A stretch of 60,298 nt of DNA from Candidatus Pullichristensenella stercorigallinarum. GTDB lineage: Bacteria; Bacillota; Clostridia; Christensenellales; Aristaeellaceae. Under the pieces are notes generated by a model, which had not been told where the DNA came from, searched no databases, and saw only the letters and a list, made by a program, of their open reading frames with translations. Made by a program: the position numbers and the translations under genes. The DNA is taken from positions 1 to 60,298 of the forward strand of contig DVFZ01000046.1 of assembly GCA_018712945.1 (NCBI GenBank), given 5' to 3'. Shown here piece by piece: positions 17,649 to 26,713 of the stretch (within the stretch, counting starts at the first letter, position 1; every line of letters begins with the position of its first letter).

Positions 17649-17687
17649 AAAAAACATCGCCCCGCGCGGCATAGCCGGCGCGGGGCG
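17649..17687 (-). terminator. intrinsic terminator of metK
   Basis: A 10-bp stem (17658-17667 with 17678-17687) and a 10-nt loop are followed on the minus strand by a run of six T from 17654 to 17649. Confidence 0.88.
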
Positions 17688-17702
17688 CGGGATAACGGAG
17701 CC

Positions 17703-18851
17703 TCAGCGGGCGGCGGCGCGCAGCGCCTCCACCATGTCCAAACGCTCCCAAGGCAAATCAAGGTCGTCGCGGCCAAAGTGCCCATAGGCGGCTACCTTCT
17801 GGTAGATGGGGCGCTTCAGGTCGAGACGGCGGATAATTGCCGCGGGGCGCAGGTCGAAGGTCTGCTCGACGATCTTTGCCAGCTGGTCGTCCGGCAGCAC
17901 GCCGGTGCCTTCGCTGTCTACGAATATGCTCACCGGCCTGGCCACGCCGATGGCGTAGGCCACGCCCACCTCGCAGCGGCGGCACAGCCCGGCGGCGACC
18001 AGGTTTTTGGCCACATGGCGCATGGCGTAGGCGGCGGAGCGGTCTACCTTGCTGGGATCCTTGCCGGAAAAGGCGCCGCCGCCGTGGTGCGCGTAGCCGC
18101 CGTAGCTGTCCACGATGATCTTGCGCCCGGTCAGGCCGGAATCGCCCTGCGGCCCGCCGACCACAAAGCGGCCGGTGGGGTTGGTAAAGAACTTGGTGTT
18201 CTCGTCCAGAAGCTGCGCCGGGATCACCGGACGGATGATCTTTTCGATCATGTCGCGCTCGATTTGCTCGTGCGTAGCCTCGGGCGCGTGCTGGGTGGAA
18301 ATCACCACGGCTTCGACGCGCACGGGGCGGTCGTCGTCGTATTCCACGGTCACCTGCGCCTTGCCGTCGGGCCGCAGGTAGGCGATTTCGCCGGACTTGC
18401 GCGCCTGGGCCAGCGAGCGCGTCAGTTTGTGCGCCAGCGAGATGGCCAGCGGCATGTATTCGTCCGTCTCGTCGCAGGCGTAACCAAACATCATGCCCTG
18501 GTCGCCCGCGCCCATGTTTTCGTCGCCGCGCTGAACGCCCATGGCGATATCCGGCGATTGTTCGTCCACGGATACCAGCACCGCGCAGGAATGGCCGTCA
18601 AAGCCGTACTTGGCGCGGTCGTAGCCGATTTCGACGATTTTTTCCCGGGCGATCTGGTCAATGGGCACATAGGCCGAAGTGGTGATTTCGCCCATCACCA
18701 GCACCATGCCGGTAGTGGCGCAGCATTCGCAGGCTACGTGCGCGTCGGGGTCTTTGGCAAGAATGGCGTCGAGCACGGCGTCGGCGATCTGGTCGCATAT
18801 TTTGTCGGGATGGCCCTCGGTGACGGATTCAGACGTAAACAGTCTCCTCAT
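17703..18851 (-). CDS. metK: S-adenosylmethionine synthetase
   Basis: This 382-residue enzyme makes S-adenosylmethionine from methionine and ATP. The family motifs are complete: [18 protein letters not shown] (substrate and magnesium site), [12 protein letters not shown] (hexapeptide motif), [21 protein letters not shown], and [19 protein letters not shown] (phosphate-binding glycine loop and lysines). The ATG at 18851 follows GGAGG with a slightly long 10-nt spacing. Its leader is a SAM-I riboswitch, so product feedback controls it. It is a single-gene transcript ending at the terminator 17649-17687. Confidence 0.97.
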   Translation of the reverse strand: MRRLFTSESVTEGHPDKICDQIADAVLDAILAKDPDAHVACECCATTGMVLVMGEITTSAYVPIDQIAREKIVEIGYDRAKYGFDGHSCAVLVSVDEQSPDIAMGVQRGDENMGAGDQGMMFGYACDETDEYMPLAISLAHKLTRSLAQARKSGEIAYLRPDGKAQVTVEYDDDRPVRVEAVVISTQHAPEATHEQIERDMIEKIIRPVIPAQLLDENTKFFTNPTGRFVVGGPQGDSGLTGRKIIVDSYGGYAHHGGGAFSGKDPSKVDRSAAYAMRHVAKNLVAAGLCRRCEVGVAYAIGVARPVSIFVDSEGTGVLPDDQLAKIVEQTFDLRPAAIIRRLDLKRPIYQKVAAYGHFGRDDLDLPWERLDMVEALRAAAR

Positions 18852-18878
18852 GGCATATTTTCCTCCGTGATTTTTTCG

Positions 18879-18912
18879 AACAAAAAAACCCGCCACGCGG
18901 CGAGCTTGCGGA
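18879..18912 (-). terminator. expression platform terminator of the metK riboswitch
   Basis: On the minus strand a short GC stem (CGCC/GGCG region) is followed by GGG and seven T, just downstream of the SAM-I aptamer and upstream of the ribosome site. SAM binding should favour this stem and stop transcription. Confidence 0.75.
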
Positions 18913-18927
18913 GTAACCGAAATCTCG

Positions 18928-19043
18928 CCTCATCTTTCGGGGCAGGTATGCCTGCCGCCGCGGGAATTGGCACCTTGCCGCGCCTGCGCGCGGGCCGGTT
19001 GCCGGGTTTCATCGGGCCCGTCCCTCAACCACTCTGGATAAGG
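18928..19043 (-). ncRNA. SAM-I (S-box) riboswitch aptamer before metK
   Basis: Read on the minus strand, the leader starts CTTATCCAGAGTGG and continues with the S-box signatures GGAGGGAC-like (TGAGGGACGGGCCC), GATGAAACCCGGCAACC, then GGTGCCAATTCC. It closes with GATGAG pairing the first CTTATC (P1). This is the consensus of the SAM-I class. A high S-adenosylmethionine level would lower metK transcription. Confidence 0.95.
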
Positions 19044-19064
19044 CTTGTTTAATTGTCCAAGAGT

Positions 19065-19094
19065 ATTATACACGCGCGCCGCTTGGCCTGTCAA
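19065..19094 (-). promoter_or_regulatory. metK promoter
   Basis: On the minus strand, TTGACA (19094-19089) and TATAAT (19070-19065) are separated by 18 nt. Both hexamers are perfect housekeeping sigma consensus. The predicted transcript begins about 15-20 nt before the riboswitch P1 stem. Confidence 0.88.
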
Positions 19095-19196
19095 GGCGTC
19101 GCGGTAAAATTTTTCGCGCGTTGCCGCGCCCGCTGCCCCTTGTATCGCCGCCTGCGGGTATGTTATAATAAAACTGGGAAGAAATGGAGGACGCAC

Positions 19197-19811
19197 ATGG
19201 CCCTTTCGATGGTTCATCTGTTGCTGGCGCGCCGCTGGGCGCGGGGACACAAGGAGTATCTGGAATGCCCGGAATTCTACCTGGGCGCGATTTCTCCGGA
19301 CGCAATGCACATACGCTTTCACGACGATAAATCCCGCAAGGACGAGTTTCACCTCGGCAACTGGGGCAGCGTGCACGAAGAAAAAGTGCACGCCTATTGG
19401 CGCGAACATTTTACCCCTTTCGACGTGGGCTATGGCGTCCATGCTCTTACCGACGGATACTGGGTGCCCTCCGTAAAGCGCGATTTTCCCGATATGGTCG
19501 ATCCCCGATGCGATGTGCTCATTCCCGCCCTGTACTATAACGACGTATCGCAGACGGATTTTCGTCTATATGCAGAGTCTCCGGAGCGGCCGCGCATCTT
19601 TGCCCTGCTCAGGGCCGCCGTGCCGCCCGCGGATCATCCCTTGCTCACGGCCGACGAGCTTTCCCAATGGCGCGACGAACAGTTTTCGTTTTATGAAGGC
19701 CCCTGCCCGCACGACGCACCGGTGCGCCATGTGGATGTGGCCTATGTAGAACGTTTCATCGACCGTCTGGTTCCGAGGCTGGAGCAGATCATGAGGAGGT
19801 ATTTTCCGTGA
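19197..19811 (+). CDS. hypothetical protein, possible zinc-dependent phospholipase C-like fold
   Basis: This 204-residue cytoplasmic protein has no signal peptide. Conserved-looking His/Asp residues are arranged as MVHLLLARRW, YLGAISPDAMH, RFHDDKSRKDEFHLG and YGVHALTDGYW. The pattern resembles the all-helical zinc-dependent phospholipase C/S1-P1 nuclease-like group, in which His and Asp bind zinc, but the assignment is tentative. GGAGG lies 6 nt before the ATG. It overlaps the nitroreductase by 4 nt and may form a three-gene unit with it and the DUF5131-like gene. Confidence 0.6.
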   Translation: MALSMVHLLLARRWARGHKEYLECPEFYLGAISPDAMHIRFHDDKSRKDEFHLGNWGSVHEEKVHAYWREHFTPFDVGYGVHALTDGYWVPSVKRDFPDMVDPRCDVLIPALYYNDVSQTDFRLYAESPERPRIFALLRAAVPPADHPLLTADELSQWRDEQFSFYEGPCPHDAPVRHVDVAYVERFIDRLVPRLEQIMRRYFP

Positions 19812-20341
19812 CCAATGCAGTTTTAAAAGCCATTGCCGACCGCCGCAGCAATCGCGGCTACGCCCCGCGCCAGCTCACCGAAGAGGAGCTTGACGCCATC
19901 ATGCTCGCCGCCGTGCAGGCGCCCAGCGCCCGCAATACCCAGCCGTGGCACTTTTCTATCGTGCAGGACGCGGCGCTGCTGAAGGAGTTTTCCGACGACT
20001 ATAACCGCCTACAGAAGGCCGATCCTGGGCAGGATATACTGTTTTTTGGCGCGCCCACGGTGGTGTTTATTTCCACGCCCGTAGAAGCGCCCACGCGCTT
20101 TTCCCAGATTGACTGCGGCATCGCCGCGCAGAACATGGCCCTGGCCGCGCATTCCATCGGGCTGGGCAGCGTCATTCTCGGCCGGCCGATGGACGTGTTT
20201 CAGTCTGAAAACGGCGCGCGCTATGCCAAGGCCTTCGGCTTCCCGGAGGGCTATACCTTCGCCATCGCCGTGGCGTTGGGCGAGCCGGCCGTTTCCAAGG
20301 AGGCGCATGTGGTGCGCAAGGGCTTGATTACGCGCGTGTGA
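19808..20341 (+). CDS. nitroreductase-family flavoprotein
   Basis: This is a 177-residue FMN enzyme of the nitroreductase superfamily. The N-terminal RRSNRGYAPRQL motif binds FMN phosphate. PSARNTQPWHF is the classic second motif, and GLGSVILGRP completes the cofactor pocket. At 177 residues it is at the short end of the family. The physiological substrate, such as a quinone, nitro compound or enone, cannot be predicted. The GTG start at 19808 overlaps the previous stop. Confidence 0.88.
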   Translation: MTNAVLKAIADRRSNRGYAPRQLTEEELDAIMLAAVQAPSARNTQPWHFSIVQDAALLKEFSDDYNRLQKADPGQDILFFGAPTVVFISTPVEAPTRFSQIDCGIAAQNMALAAHSIGLGSVILGRPMDVFQSENGARYAKAFGFPEGYTFAIAVALGEPAVSKEAHVVRKGLITRV

Positions 20342-21069
20342 ACAGCGAAATCTGGAATCCCTGGCACGGCTGCATCAAGTATTCCGAGGGCTGCCTGAAC
20401 TGCTACGTCTACCGCCGCGACGCCTCTGTGGGGCGGGACGCCTCGCAGGTGTTCCGCACGAAGGAGTTCGATCTGCCTTTGCGCAAGCGGCGCGACGGCA
20501 GCTATGCCCTGCCCGCCGGTGGGCATATATACGCCTGCATGACATCGGACTTTTTTCTGCCCGAGGCCGACGCCTGGCGCGCGGAGGCCTGGCGTTGTAT
20601 CCGCGCCCGGCCGGACATAGCCTTTTCCATCATCACCAAGCGCATACTGCGCATGGGCGAATGCCTGCCGCCGGATTGGGGCGATGGCTATGAAAACGTC
20701 GAAATCGGCGTGACATGTGAAAACCAGCGCCGCGCAAGCGAGCGCATGGAGGCGTTTTTGCGCCTGCCGGTTCGCCGTCGCTTTGTCATTTGCGAGCCGC
20801 TGCTGGGGCCGGTGGACCTTTCGCCCTGGTTGGACGGGCGCGTCGCCGAGGTGGTGGCCGGCGGCGAATCCGGCCCGGAGGCGCGCGAAATGCGCTATGA
20901 ATGGGTGCTGGCATTGCGCGAGCAGTGCCGCCGCGCCGGAGTGGGTTTTCGCTTCAAACAGACGGGCGCAAACTTTGTAAAGGATGGCCGCCGCTATCGC
21001 GTGGAGCGCCGCCTGCAAATGGCGCAGGCGAAGAAGGCGGGCATCGACCTTGGGCAAACTTCCCAATAG
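20338..21069 (+). CDS. DUF5131 (phage Gp37/Gp68-like) protein
   Basis: This is a 243-residue protein. The N-terminal [21 protein letters not shown] carries three cysteines (C-x7-C-x2-C), as in the DUF5131 family, which is distantly related to radical SAM-type folds. Later blocks [32 protein letters not shown]-like ([13 protein letters not shown]) and [10 protein letters not shown] match the family. The biochemical role is unknown. The GTG start overlaps the nitroreductase stop (GTGA). These genes often occur in phage but are also common on chromosomes; no other phage gene is nearby. Confidence 0.85.
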   Translation: MNSEIWNPWHGCIKYSEGCLNCYVYRRDASVGRDASQVFRTKEFDLPLRKRRDGSYALPAGGHIYACMTSDFFLPEADAWRAEAWRCIRARPDIAFSIITKRILRMGECLPPDWGDGYENVEIGVTCENQRRASERMEAFLRLPVRRRFVICEPLLGPVDLSPWLDGRVAEVVAGGESGPEAREMRYEWVLALREQCRRAGVGFRFKQTGANFVKDGRRYRVERRLQMAQAKKAGIDLGQTSQ

Positions 21070-21164
21070 CCGCATGTTTTGCGGGCAATATCCAGAATCG
21101 GGTTTCAACCCCGCCCTTGAGGGGTATCAATAAAACAGGACAGAAAAAACAGGAGGAAGAAAAC

Positions 21165-21707
21165 ATGAGCAAGAGCATCAAAGGCACCCGCACCGAAGCC
21201 AACCTGCTGGCGGCGTTTGCCGGCGAGTCCCAGGCCCGCAACAAGTATACCTATTACGCTTCCAAGGCCAAGAAGGAAGGCTACGAGCAGATCGCGGCGT
21301 TGTTTACCGAGACCGCTGAGAATGAGAAAGAGCATGCCAAGATTTGGTTCAAGCTGTTGCACGACGGCATTGCCGACACCATGACCAACCTCAAGGATGC
21401 CGCCGCGGGCGAAAACTATGAGTGGACGGATATGTATGCCACCTTTGCCAAGGAAGCGCGCGAGGAAGGCTTTGAGGAGATCGCCTTCCTGTTCGACGGC
21501 GTGGCCAAGATCGAAAAGGAGCATGAGGAGCGCTACCTGGCGCTTTTGAAGAACATTGAGGACGGCGTTGTGTTCAAGAAGGATAACGTCAGGGTGTGGA
21601 AGTGCCGCAACTGCGGTCACATCCATGTTGGCGAGGCCGCGCCCGAGGTCTGCCCGGTGTGCGCGCATCCCCAGGCGTATTTTGAGCTTCAGGCCAAGAA
21701 CTATTAA
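21165..21707 (+). CDS. rubrerythrin
   Basis: This is a 180-residue non-haem iron peroxidase that reduces hydrogen peroxide in anaerobes. An N-terminal ferritin-like four-helix domain (1-140) has Glu-x-x-His-type ligands ([40 protein letters not shown]). A C-terminal rubredoxin-like zinc-ribbon-shaped domain carries two CxxC pairs (CRNCGH and CPVCAHP) for the electron-transfer iron. AGGAGG precedes the ATG. A strong bidirectional terminator follows. Confidence 0.96.
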   Translation: MSKSIKGTRTEANLLAAFAGESQARNKYTYYASKAKKEGYEQIAALFTETAENEKEHAKIWFKLLHDGIADTMTNLKDAAAGENYEWTDMYATFAKEAREEGFEEIAFLFDGVAKIEKEHEERYLALLKNIEDGVVFKKDNVRVWKCRNCGHIHVGEAAPEVCPVCAHPQAYFELQAKNY

Positions 21708-21726
21708 GCCGGCCATAGCCTCAAAA

Positions 21727-21773
21727 ACAACCGCCCCCGCGAGCCAAATGCGTTCGCGGGGGCGGTTGTTTTA
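21727..21773. terminator. bidirectional intrinsic terminator
   Basis: A 16-bp perfect stem (21727-21742 with 21754-21769) is followed by TTTTAT on the plus strand and flanked by AAAAA on the other side. It should stop both the rubrerythrin and the convergent ribokinase transcripts. Confidence 0.92.
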
Positions 21774-21798
21774 TATGGGAAAGGCAACGGTGGACGGC

Positions 21799-22737
21799 CT
21801 ACAGTGCCAGCTTTTCCCGCCATTCTTCCCCGAGCAGGGTCAGGAGCTGTTCGCGGCGGGGCATGCCGCCCTGCGCGCCGAAAGCGGTTACGGAAAGCCC
21901 AGCGGCGGCGTTGCCAACCATTACGGACTCCTCAAGCGGCAGGCCAAGGGCCAGGCCGGCGGCGAAGCCGGCGTTGAAGGTATCGCCCGCGGCGGTGGTG
22001 TCCACCACCTTGACCTTAAAGCCGGGCACATGCTTTATCCCACCGGCGCGCGTGGCCACGTAAGCGCCGTCGCCGCCGGATTTGTTGATTACACAGCCTA
22101 CGCCGAGGCCGAGCAGATAGGAAACGCGCGCCTGCACGTCCGCGTCTGCGCCCAGCGTTGGGGTAATGGCGCGCAATTCGGATTCGTTTGGGGTAATGTA
22201 ATCAATCATGGACAGCACGTCCTCCGGCACCGCCGCGGCGGGCGCGGGATCGAGAATGACCGTCTTGCCCAGCGCATGCAGGCGGCGGATGGCCTCAAAT
22301 ACCACCGGCAGGGGAATTTCATGCTGCAACAGGAAGATATCGCAGTTTGCCAAGGCGGGAAGCGTCTCTTCCAACCATTGCATATCGCATTCGCCATTGG
22401 CGGCGGGCACAACGATGATGTGGTTTTCCCCCTCGGCGTTAACCTCAATGCTGGCCGTTCCCGTGGTCTGCCCTTTGCAGACGCGCACCAAAGCGGTATC
22501 CACGCCGTTTTCACGGAAGTTGCGCAGATAGCTTTCCCCAAAGGCGTCGTCGCCAACGCTGCCGGCCATCCGTACCGGCACACCCAGGCGCCCCAGAGCT
22601 ACGGCCTGGTTTGCGCCTTTGCCGCCGGGGATGGTGGAAAAGGAAGTACCCGTCAGCGTTTCACCCGGCTGGGGGAAGCGCTCCACGCTGGTGACAACGT
22701 CCATGTTGATCGAGCCGATAACCGCCAATTTTTTCAT
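21799..22737 (-). CDS. rbsK: ribokinase
   Basis: This 312-residue PfkB-family kinase phosphorylates D-ribose to ribose 5-phosphate. Motifs are GSINMDVV at the N-terminus, GGKGANQAVALGRLG (substrate binding), CINKSGGDGAYV, DTTAAGDTFNAGFA (catalytic Asp and anion hole) and a C-terminal cation-site region NAAAGLSVTAFGAQGGMP. Length and motif order match RbsK. No ribose transporter is adjacent, so the sugar may come from nucleoside turnover. Confidence 0.92.
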   Translation of the reverse strand: MKKLAVIGSINMDVVTSVERFPQPGETLTGTSFSTIPGGKGANQAVALGRLGVPVRMAGSVGDDAFGESYLRNFRENGVDTALVRVCKGQTTGTASIEVNAEGENHIIVVPAANGECDMQWLEETLPALANCDIFLLQHEIPLPVVFEAIRRLHALGKTVILDPAPAAAVPEDVLSMIDYITPNESELRAITPTLGADADVQARVSYLLGLGVGCVINKSGGDGAYVATRAGGIKHVPGFKVKVVDTTAAGDTFNAGFAAGLALGLPLEESVMVGNAAAGLSVTAFGAQGGMPRREQLLTLLGEEWREKLAL

Positions 22738-22779
22738 AAGATCGCTCCTTTTTTCGTATTGGGAAGGGCATGCGCCGCC

Positions 22780-24315
22780 TTACCGCCGGGGCGGACGGCG
22801 GCGCGGGTCTTGGCGCGGCGCCGCTTGCCGGCGCTGCCGTTCCCTCTGCTGCCGTTGCGTTTCGGTACGCCGGCGCTCGGCCTCAGCGTAGTTATAAGCA
22901 CGGCGTTTGGCATTATAGATCGCTGCGCGGCGGCGGTTGCGCGCCGCGCGACGGCGCGCCCTCAAAATCAGCAGCGCCACGATCAGAATTGCCAGGGCAA
23001 CAAGCACATACCAGACCGCGCCACTGGAGAAGAAAGGCTCCAGCGGGATCAGGAAGGGCAGCACGTCGTATACCGTTGCATATTCCGGGCGCGCCGCCAC
23101 CGCGCGCTCGGCGCTGAGCATGCCGGTGATTACCTCGCCGTCTGGCGCGGTATAGGTCAGCGTGCCGATGATTTCGCCTTCGTCGATAGGCGCGCGCAAA
23201 TCCTCGTTGTAGGTGATTTCGGTGCGGGCTGCAAAGTCCGCCAGCGCCTCGGCCAGCCCCTCGCTGCCCGAACGGATGCGGCGGGTGTATTCCCCGTTGC
23301 TCAACTGCGTCAGCCGTACCTCCAGCAATCCCCTCTGAGCGTCGTCACTGGCGGCGTTGGGGATGGTTACGGTGTTGATGCTGCGGCTGGAGGCGTCAAA
23401 CAGGTCTGTGAGCAGGTATGGCTCGTACTGGGCGAAGCCATATTCAAACAGCTTGCGCGTATCCCACCACTTCGCGGTCGTGTTGCTGGATTCGCTGGTG
23501 CTTCGCAGTACCACGGAAATCATGGAAACGCCATCGCGGGAAACCGCGCCCACGAAGCAATGCCCGGCGCGGCTGTGGAAACCAGTCTTGATGCCGATGC
23601 ACCCTTCGTAGTAATAGCCGCTGTCCGGATTGACCATTTCCGCGGTGTTGGTGATGTTGTAGGCGCCGCGGTTGACCGTCGGGGCCATGGTATATCTGGC
23701 GGTGGAGACGATCTGGCGGAAAGTTTCGTTCTGCATGGCCGTCTGCGCGATCAGCGCCAGATCGTAGGCGGTGGAGTAGTGCGTTTCATCGTGATAGCCG
23801 TGGGCGTTGGCAAAGTGTGTGTTTGTGCAGCCAATCTCGGCGGCGCGCTCGTTCATCATATTGACAAAGGCGTCGGTGCTGCCGGCCACCAGATAGGCAA
23901 TGGCGTTGGCGCCATCGTTGCCGGAGCAGAGCATCGTGCCATACAGCAGATCCTCGAAGGTCATTACCTCGCCCGCGTAGACAGGCACGAGGGAGCTGTC
24001 CGAGGGCACGTTCTGCGCCACATCGGGGATGGTGACTTCCTCGTCGAGGGCAATATCGCTTTCCAGCGCCAACAAAACCGTCATGATCTTGGTGGTGCTG
24101 GCCGGGTACATGCGCACTTGGGAATCCTTGTCAAAGAGTACGTCGCCAGTTTCGAAGTCGATGAGCACGGCGGTTTGCGCGTAAAGATGCTCCGGCACGA
24201 GCGCGCCGGGGTTGTCCGCGTCCCAATCATCCGGGGTGACGGCAAACGACGGCGGCGCAAAGGCCGCGAGCAGGATAAGCAGCAAGATAACGAGCGCAAA
24301 CGCCCTGCGACGCAT
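22780..24315 (-). CDS. D-alanyl-D-alanine carboxypeptidase (DacA/DacF-type penicillin-binding protein)
   Basis: This is a 511-residue exported serine peptidase that trims the terminal D-alanine of peptidoglycan stem peptides. The signal peptide is 1-25. Active-site motifs are Ser73-x-x-Lys76 (ASTTK), Ser131-Gly-Asn133 and Lys243-Thr-Gly245. A C-terminal PBP5-like domain is followed by a membrane span near 445-465. An unusually long Arg-rich cytoplasmic tail of about 45 residues follows, with many Arg and Gln. The ATG at 24315 follows AGGAG. Confidence 0.92.
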   Translation of the reverse strand: MRRRAFALVILLLILLAAFAPPSFAVTPDDWDADNPGALVPEHLYAQTAVLIDFETGDVLFDKDSQVRMYPASTTKIMTVLLALESDIALDEEVTIPDVAQNVPSDSSLVPVYAGEVMTFEDLLYGTMLCSGNDGANAIAYLVAGSTDAFVNMMNERAAEIGCTNTHFANAHGYHDETHYSTAYDLALIAQTAMQNETFRQIVSTARYTMAPTVNRGAYNITNTAEMVNPDSGYYYEGCIGIKTGFHSRAGHCFVGAVSRDGVSMISVVLRSTSESSNTTAKWWDTRKLFEYGFAQYEPYLLTDLFDASSRSINTVTIPNAASDDAQRGLLEVRLTQLSNGEYTRRIRSGSEGLAEALADFAARTEITYNEDLRAPIDEGEIIGTLTYTAPDGEVITGMLSAERAVAARPEYATVYDVLPFLIPLEPFFSSGAVWYVLVALAILIVALLILRARRRAARNRRRAAIYNAKRRAYNYAEAERRRTETQRQQRERQRRQAAPRQDPRRRPPRR

Positions 24316-24374
24316 GGCAAAATTCTCCTTTGAAAGCGTATTTTTGCCGGGCAGGGACGCCGGCATACGTATAT

Positions 24375-24380
24375 ATTATA
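24375..24380 (-). promoter_or_regulatory. -10 element of the carboxypeptidase gene
   Basis: A perfect TATAAT is on the minus strand about 60 nt before the start codon. The best -35 candidate (TGTACA, 18 nt upstream) is weak. Confidence 0.5.
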
Positions 24381-24440
24381 CCACCAGCGGAGCGGTTTTG
24401 TACAGTATTATGTAAAATCCTAACATTTACAGGGCAAGGC

Positions 24441-24469
24441 TTGAATTGTTCGCGGCAATCGTTTATAAT
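24441..24469 (+). promoter_or_regulatory. promoter of the PhoP-like regulator operon
   Basis: TTGAAT (24441-24446) and TATAAT (24464-24469) have a 17-nt spacer, about 65 nt before the regulator start at 24535. Confidence 0.8.
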
Positions 24470-24534
24470 AATGATGACAAATTCATGAAATGGCGTTGCC
24501 CCGCCCTGCCGCGGGGTGTTTTGGGAGGATAAAT

Positions 24535-25227
24535 ATGCCGAAGAAGATATTGATCGTCGATGACGAGCCGCTCATCGTCAAGGGCCTGAAATACAGCCTT
24601 GAACAGGACGGCTACGAGACCGATTCGGCACAGGATGGCGAGGAAGCCGTAAATAAATTCTTCGCCGGCCAGTATGATTTGGTGCTTTTGGACGTGATGC
24701 TGCCCAAGCTGGACGGCATCGAGGTTTGCCAGCGCATCCGCGAAAAGAGCAATGTGCCCATCATCATGCTCACTGCGAAGGGCGACGATATGGACAAGAT
24801 TCTCGGCTTGGAATACGGCGCGGACGACTATATGACCAAGCCGTTCAACATCCTTGAGGTCAAGGCCCGCATCAAGACCATCTTCCGCCGCACGGCCATG
24901 ATGCAAAAGGAGAATACACAGCGCGTCATTACCGTGCGCGATATGCAAATCAACTTAAATAACCGCTCTGTGGTCATCGGCGGGCGCGAGGTCAATCTGA
25001 CGGCCAAGGAATTTGACCTTTTGCAGCTCTTTGTCACCAACCGCGGCAAGGTGTTCTCCCGCGAAAATTTGTTGGAGACGATTTGGAAGTACGACTATCT
25101 GGGCGATTTGCGCACGGTGGACGTACATATCCGCCGCCTGCGCGAAAAAATAGAGCGCGTGCCCAGCCAGCCCGAATATATCTTCACCAAGTGGGGTGTG
25201 GGCTATTATTTTACAGATAAAGACTAA
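24535..25227 (+). CDS. PhoP/WalR-like response regulator
   Basis: This is a 230-residue OmpR-family regulator. The receiver domain has Asp9-Asp10, phosphoacceptor Asp53 (LVLLDVMLPK) and Lys near 103 (MTKPFNI). The winged helix ends in FTKWGVGYYF. The KVFSRENLLETIWKYDYLGDLRTVDVH-type blocks resemble WalR/YycF and PhoP of Bacillota. The ATG at 24535 follows GGGAGG. It overlaps the kinase start by about 30 nt. It may control cell-wall genes; the divergent neighbour is a D,D-carboxypeptidase. Confidence 0.93.
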   Translation: MPKKILIVDDEPLIVKGLKYSLEQDGYETDSAQDGEEAVNKFFAGQYDLVLLDVMLPKLDGIEVCQRIREKSNVPIIMLTAKGDDMDKILGLEYGADDYMTKPFNILEVKARIKTIFRRTAMMQKENTQRVITVRDMQINLNNRSVVIGGREVNLTAKEFDLLQLFVTNRGKVFSRENLLETIWKYDYLGDLRTVDVHIRRLREKIERVPSQPEYIFTKWGVGYYFTDKD

Positions 25228-26686
25228 GATCAAAACGTTTTTATATTCGATTCGCTGGAAGATACTCATCGCCTATCTGCTGATCATCTCCATCGCCTTT
25301 TCGGTGGTGGCCGCCACGCTGATTCAGCTGGTGGGCGATTATATGTTCAACCAGCGCGTGCGGGACGATCAGCGCGTCGCGGAGAATTTATCCTCCATTA
25401 TGAGCGAGGCGCTGTCTTCGCTTGACGCGAACGCCATGCTTTTAAGCGCCCTGGACGCCAGCAGCGAGGGGCTCAGCCGCGTGTTGGTGCTCGACCGCTA
25501 CGGCGTGGTTCAGGTAGACGCATACAGCGAACTCAACGGCCGCCGCTTTGAAAACGCCGAGGCCATTACCGTATTGAACGGCGGCGGCGCGGATTACGGC
25601 TTTTACGATACCGACGATACCGGCGCCATCGCCCGCCCGGCGGCGCTGACCTCGCTCACCGGCGTGCGCGCCATGACGGGGCTGTACGCCGCCCCTATTT
25701 ACAACGATGGCGACCTGATTGGCGTGCTGGTGTATATCTCACAGGCGCAGGAAATCTATGAAAGCCTGCGCACGCTGCGCGGCCAGACGCTTTTGTGGAT
25801 GTTGCTGGTGGCGGCCTCGGCGCTGATCATCAGCATGTTCGTGGTGCGCACCATTACCAGGCCCATTGGCGAACTGAGCGCGGGCATTTCGCGCATGAGC
25901 CGCGGCGATCTTTCCAGCCGCGTGGAGGTGCGCGGCAAAAACGAGTTTGCCCAGCTCGCCAGCGCCTTCAACTCCATGTGCGAACGGCTGGAAAAGCTGG
26001 ATATGTCGCGCAATCAGTTTGTTTCCAACGCCTCGCATGAATTGAAAACCCCGCTGAGCACGATGAAGATCCTGCTGGAAACGCTGCTCTATCAGGATGC
26101 TTACGATCCGCAGATGCAAAAGGAGTTCCTCACGGACATCAACAAGGAGATCGACCGCCTCAACCGCATCGTCAGCGACCTTCTGACCTTGGTCAACATC
26201 GACAGCGATGGCATGCACCTGAACGCCTCTGAGCTGCGCCTGCGCGATGTGGTTACTGAGCAGGTCAAGCGCCTTTCGCCGCTGGCACGCGAGCGCGGCA
26301 TCGAACTTTCCTGCCTCATCCGCGATCCCTGCGAAACTGTGGGCGACAGCTTGAAGCTCCAGCAGGTATTTTATAACGTTATCGACAACGCCATCAAGTA
26401 TACGCCGCGCGGCGGCGAGGTGCATGTGGAACTTTCGCGCGTGGGCAAGCGCGCCGTGGTGCGCGTGGAGGATACGGGCATCGGCATTCCGGCGGAAGAT
26501 TTGCCGCATATCTTCGACCGCTTTTACCGCGTGGACAAAGCCCGTTCCCGCGAGACCGGCGGCACCGGGTTGGGCCTGTCCATCGTGCGCCAGATTGTGC
26601 TGTTGCACAATGGCGATATCCGCGCCGAGAGTGAGGAAAACAAGGGCTCTACGTTCATCATAGAGCTTCCGATCATTACAAAATAA
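25196..26686 (+). CDS. PhoR/WalK-like sensor histidine kinase
   Basis: This is a 496-residue kinase. Membrane span 1 is about 22-45, then an extracytoplasmic sensor (about 46-195) and span 2 (about 197-217), followed by a HAMP domain. The H-box is SNASHELKTPLS with His281; an N-box, DTGIGI and GGTGLGLSIVRQIVLLHNG complete it. The start is uncertain: GTG 25196 is the best in-frame choice, lies inside the regulator gene, and has no clear ribosome site, so translation is probably coupled. It is followed by a GerMN-domain protein. Confidence 0.92.
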   Translation: MWAIILQIKTKIKTFLYSIRWKILIAYLLIISIAFSVVAATLIQLVGDYMFNQRVRDDQRVAENLSSIMSEALSSLDANAMLLSALDASSEGLSRVLVLDRYGVVQVDAYSELNGRRFENAEAITVLNGGGADYGFYDTDDTGAIARPAALTSLTGVRAMTGLYAAPIYNDGDLIGVLVYISQAQEIYESLRTLRGQTLLWMLLVAASALIISMFVVRTITRPIGELSAGISRMSRGDLSSRVEVRGKNEFAQLASAFNSMCERLEKLDMSRNQFVSNASHELKTPLSTMKILLETLLYQDAYDPQMQKEFLTDINKEIDRLNRIVSDLLTLVNIDSDGMHLNASELRLRDVVTEQVKRLSPLARERGIELSCLIRDPCETVGDSLKLQQVFYNVIDNAIKYTPRGGEVHVELSRVGKRAVVRVEDTGIGIPAEDLPHIFDRFYRVDKARSRETGGTGLGLSIVRQIVLLHNGDIRAESEENKGSTFIIELPIITK

Positions 26687-26713
26687 GCGTTCTTCCCGAA
26701 AGCAGGTGATCGT

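Noticed and set aside
21556-24333. 925-codon open frame on the plus strand
   Set aside because: It runs antisense to ribokinase and the D,D-carboxypeptidase, both certain by motif. It is a long shadow frame.
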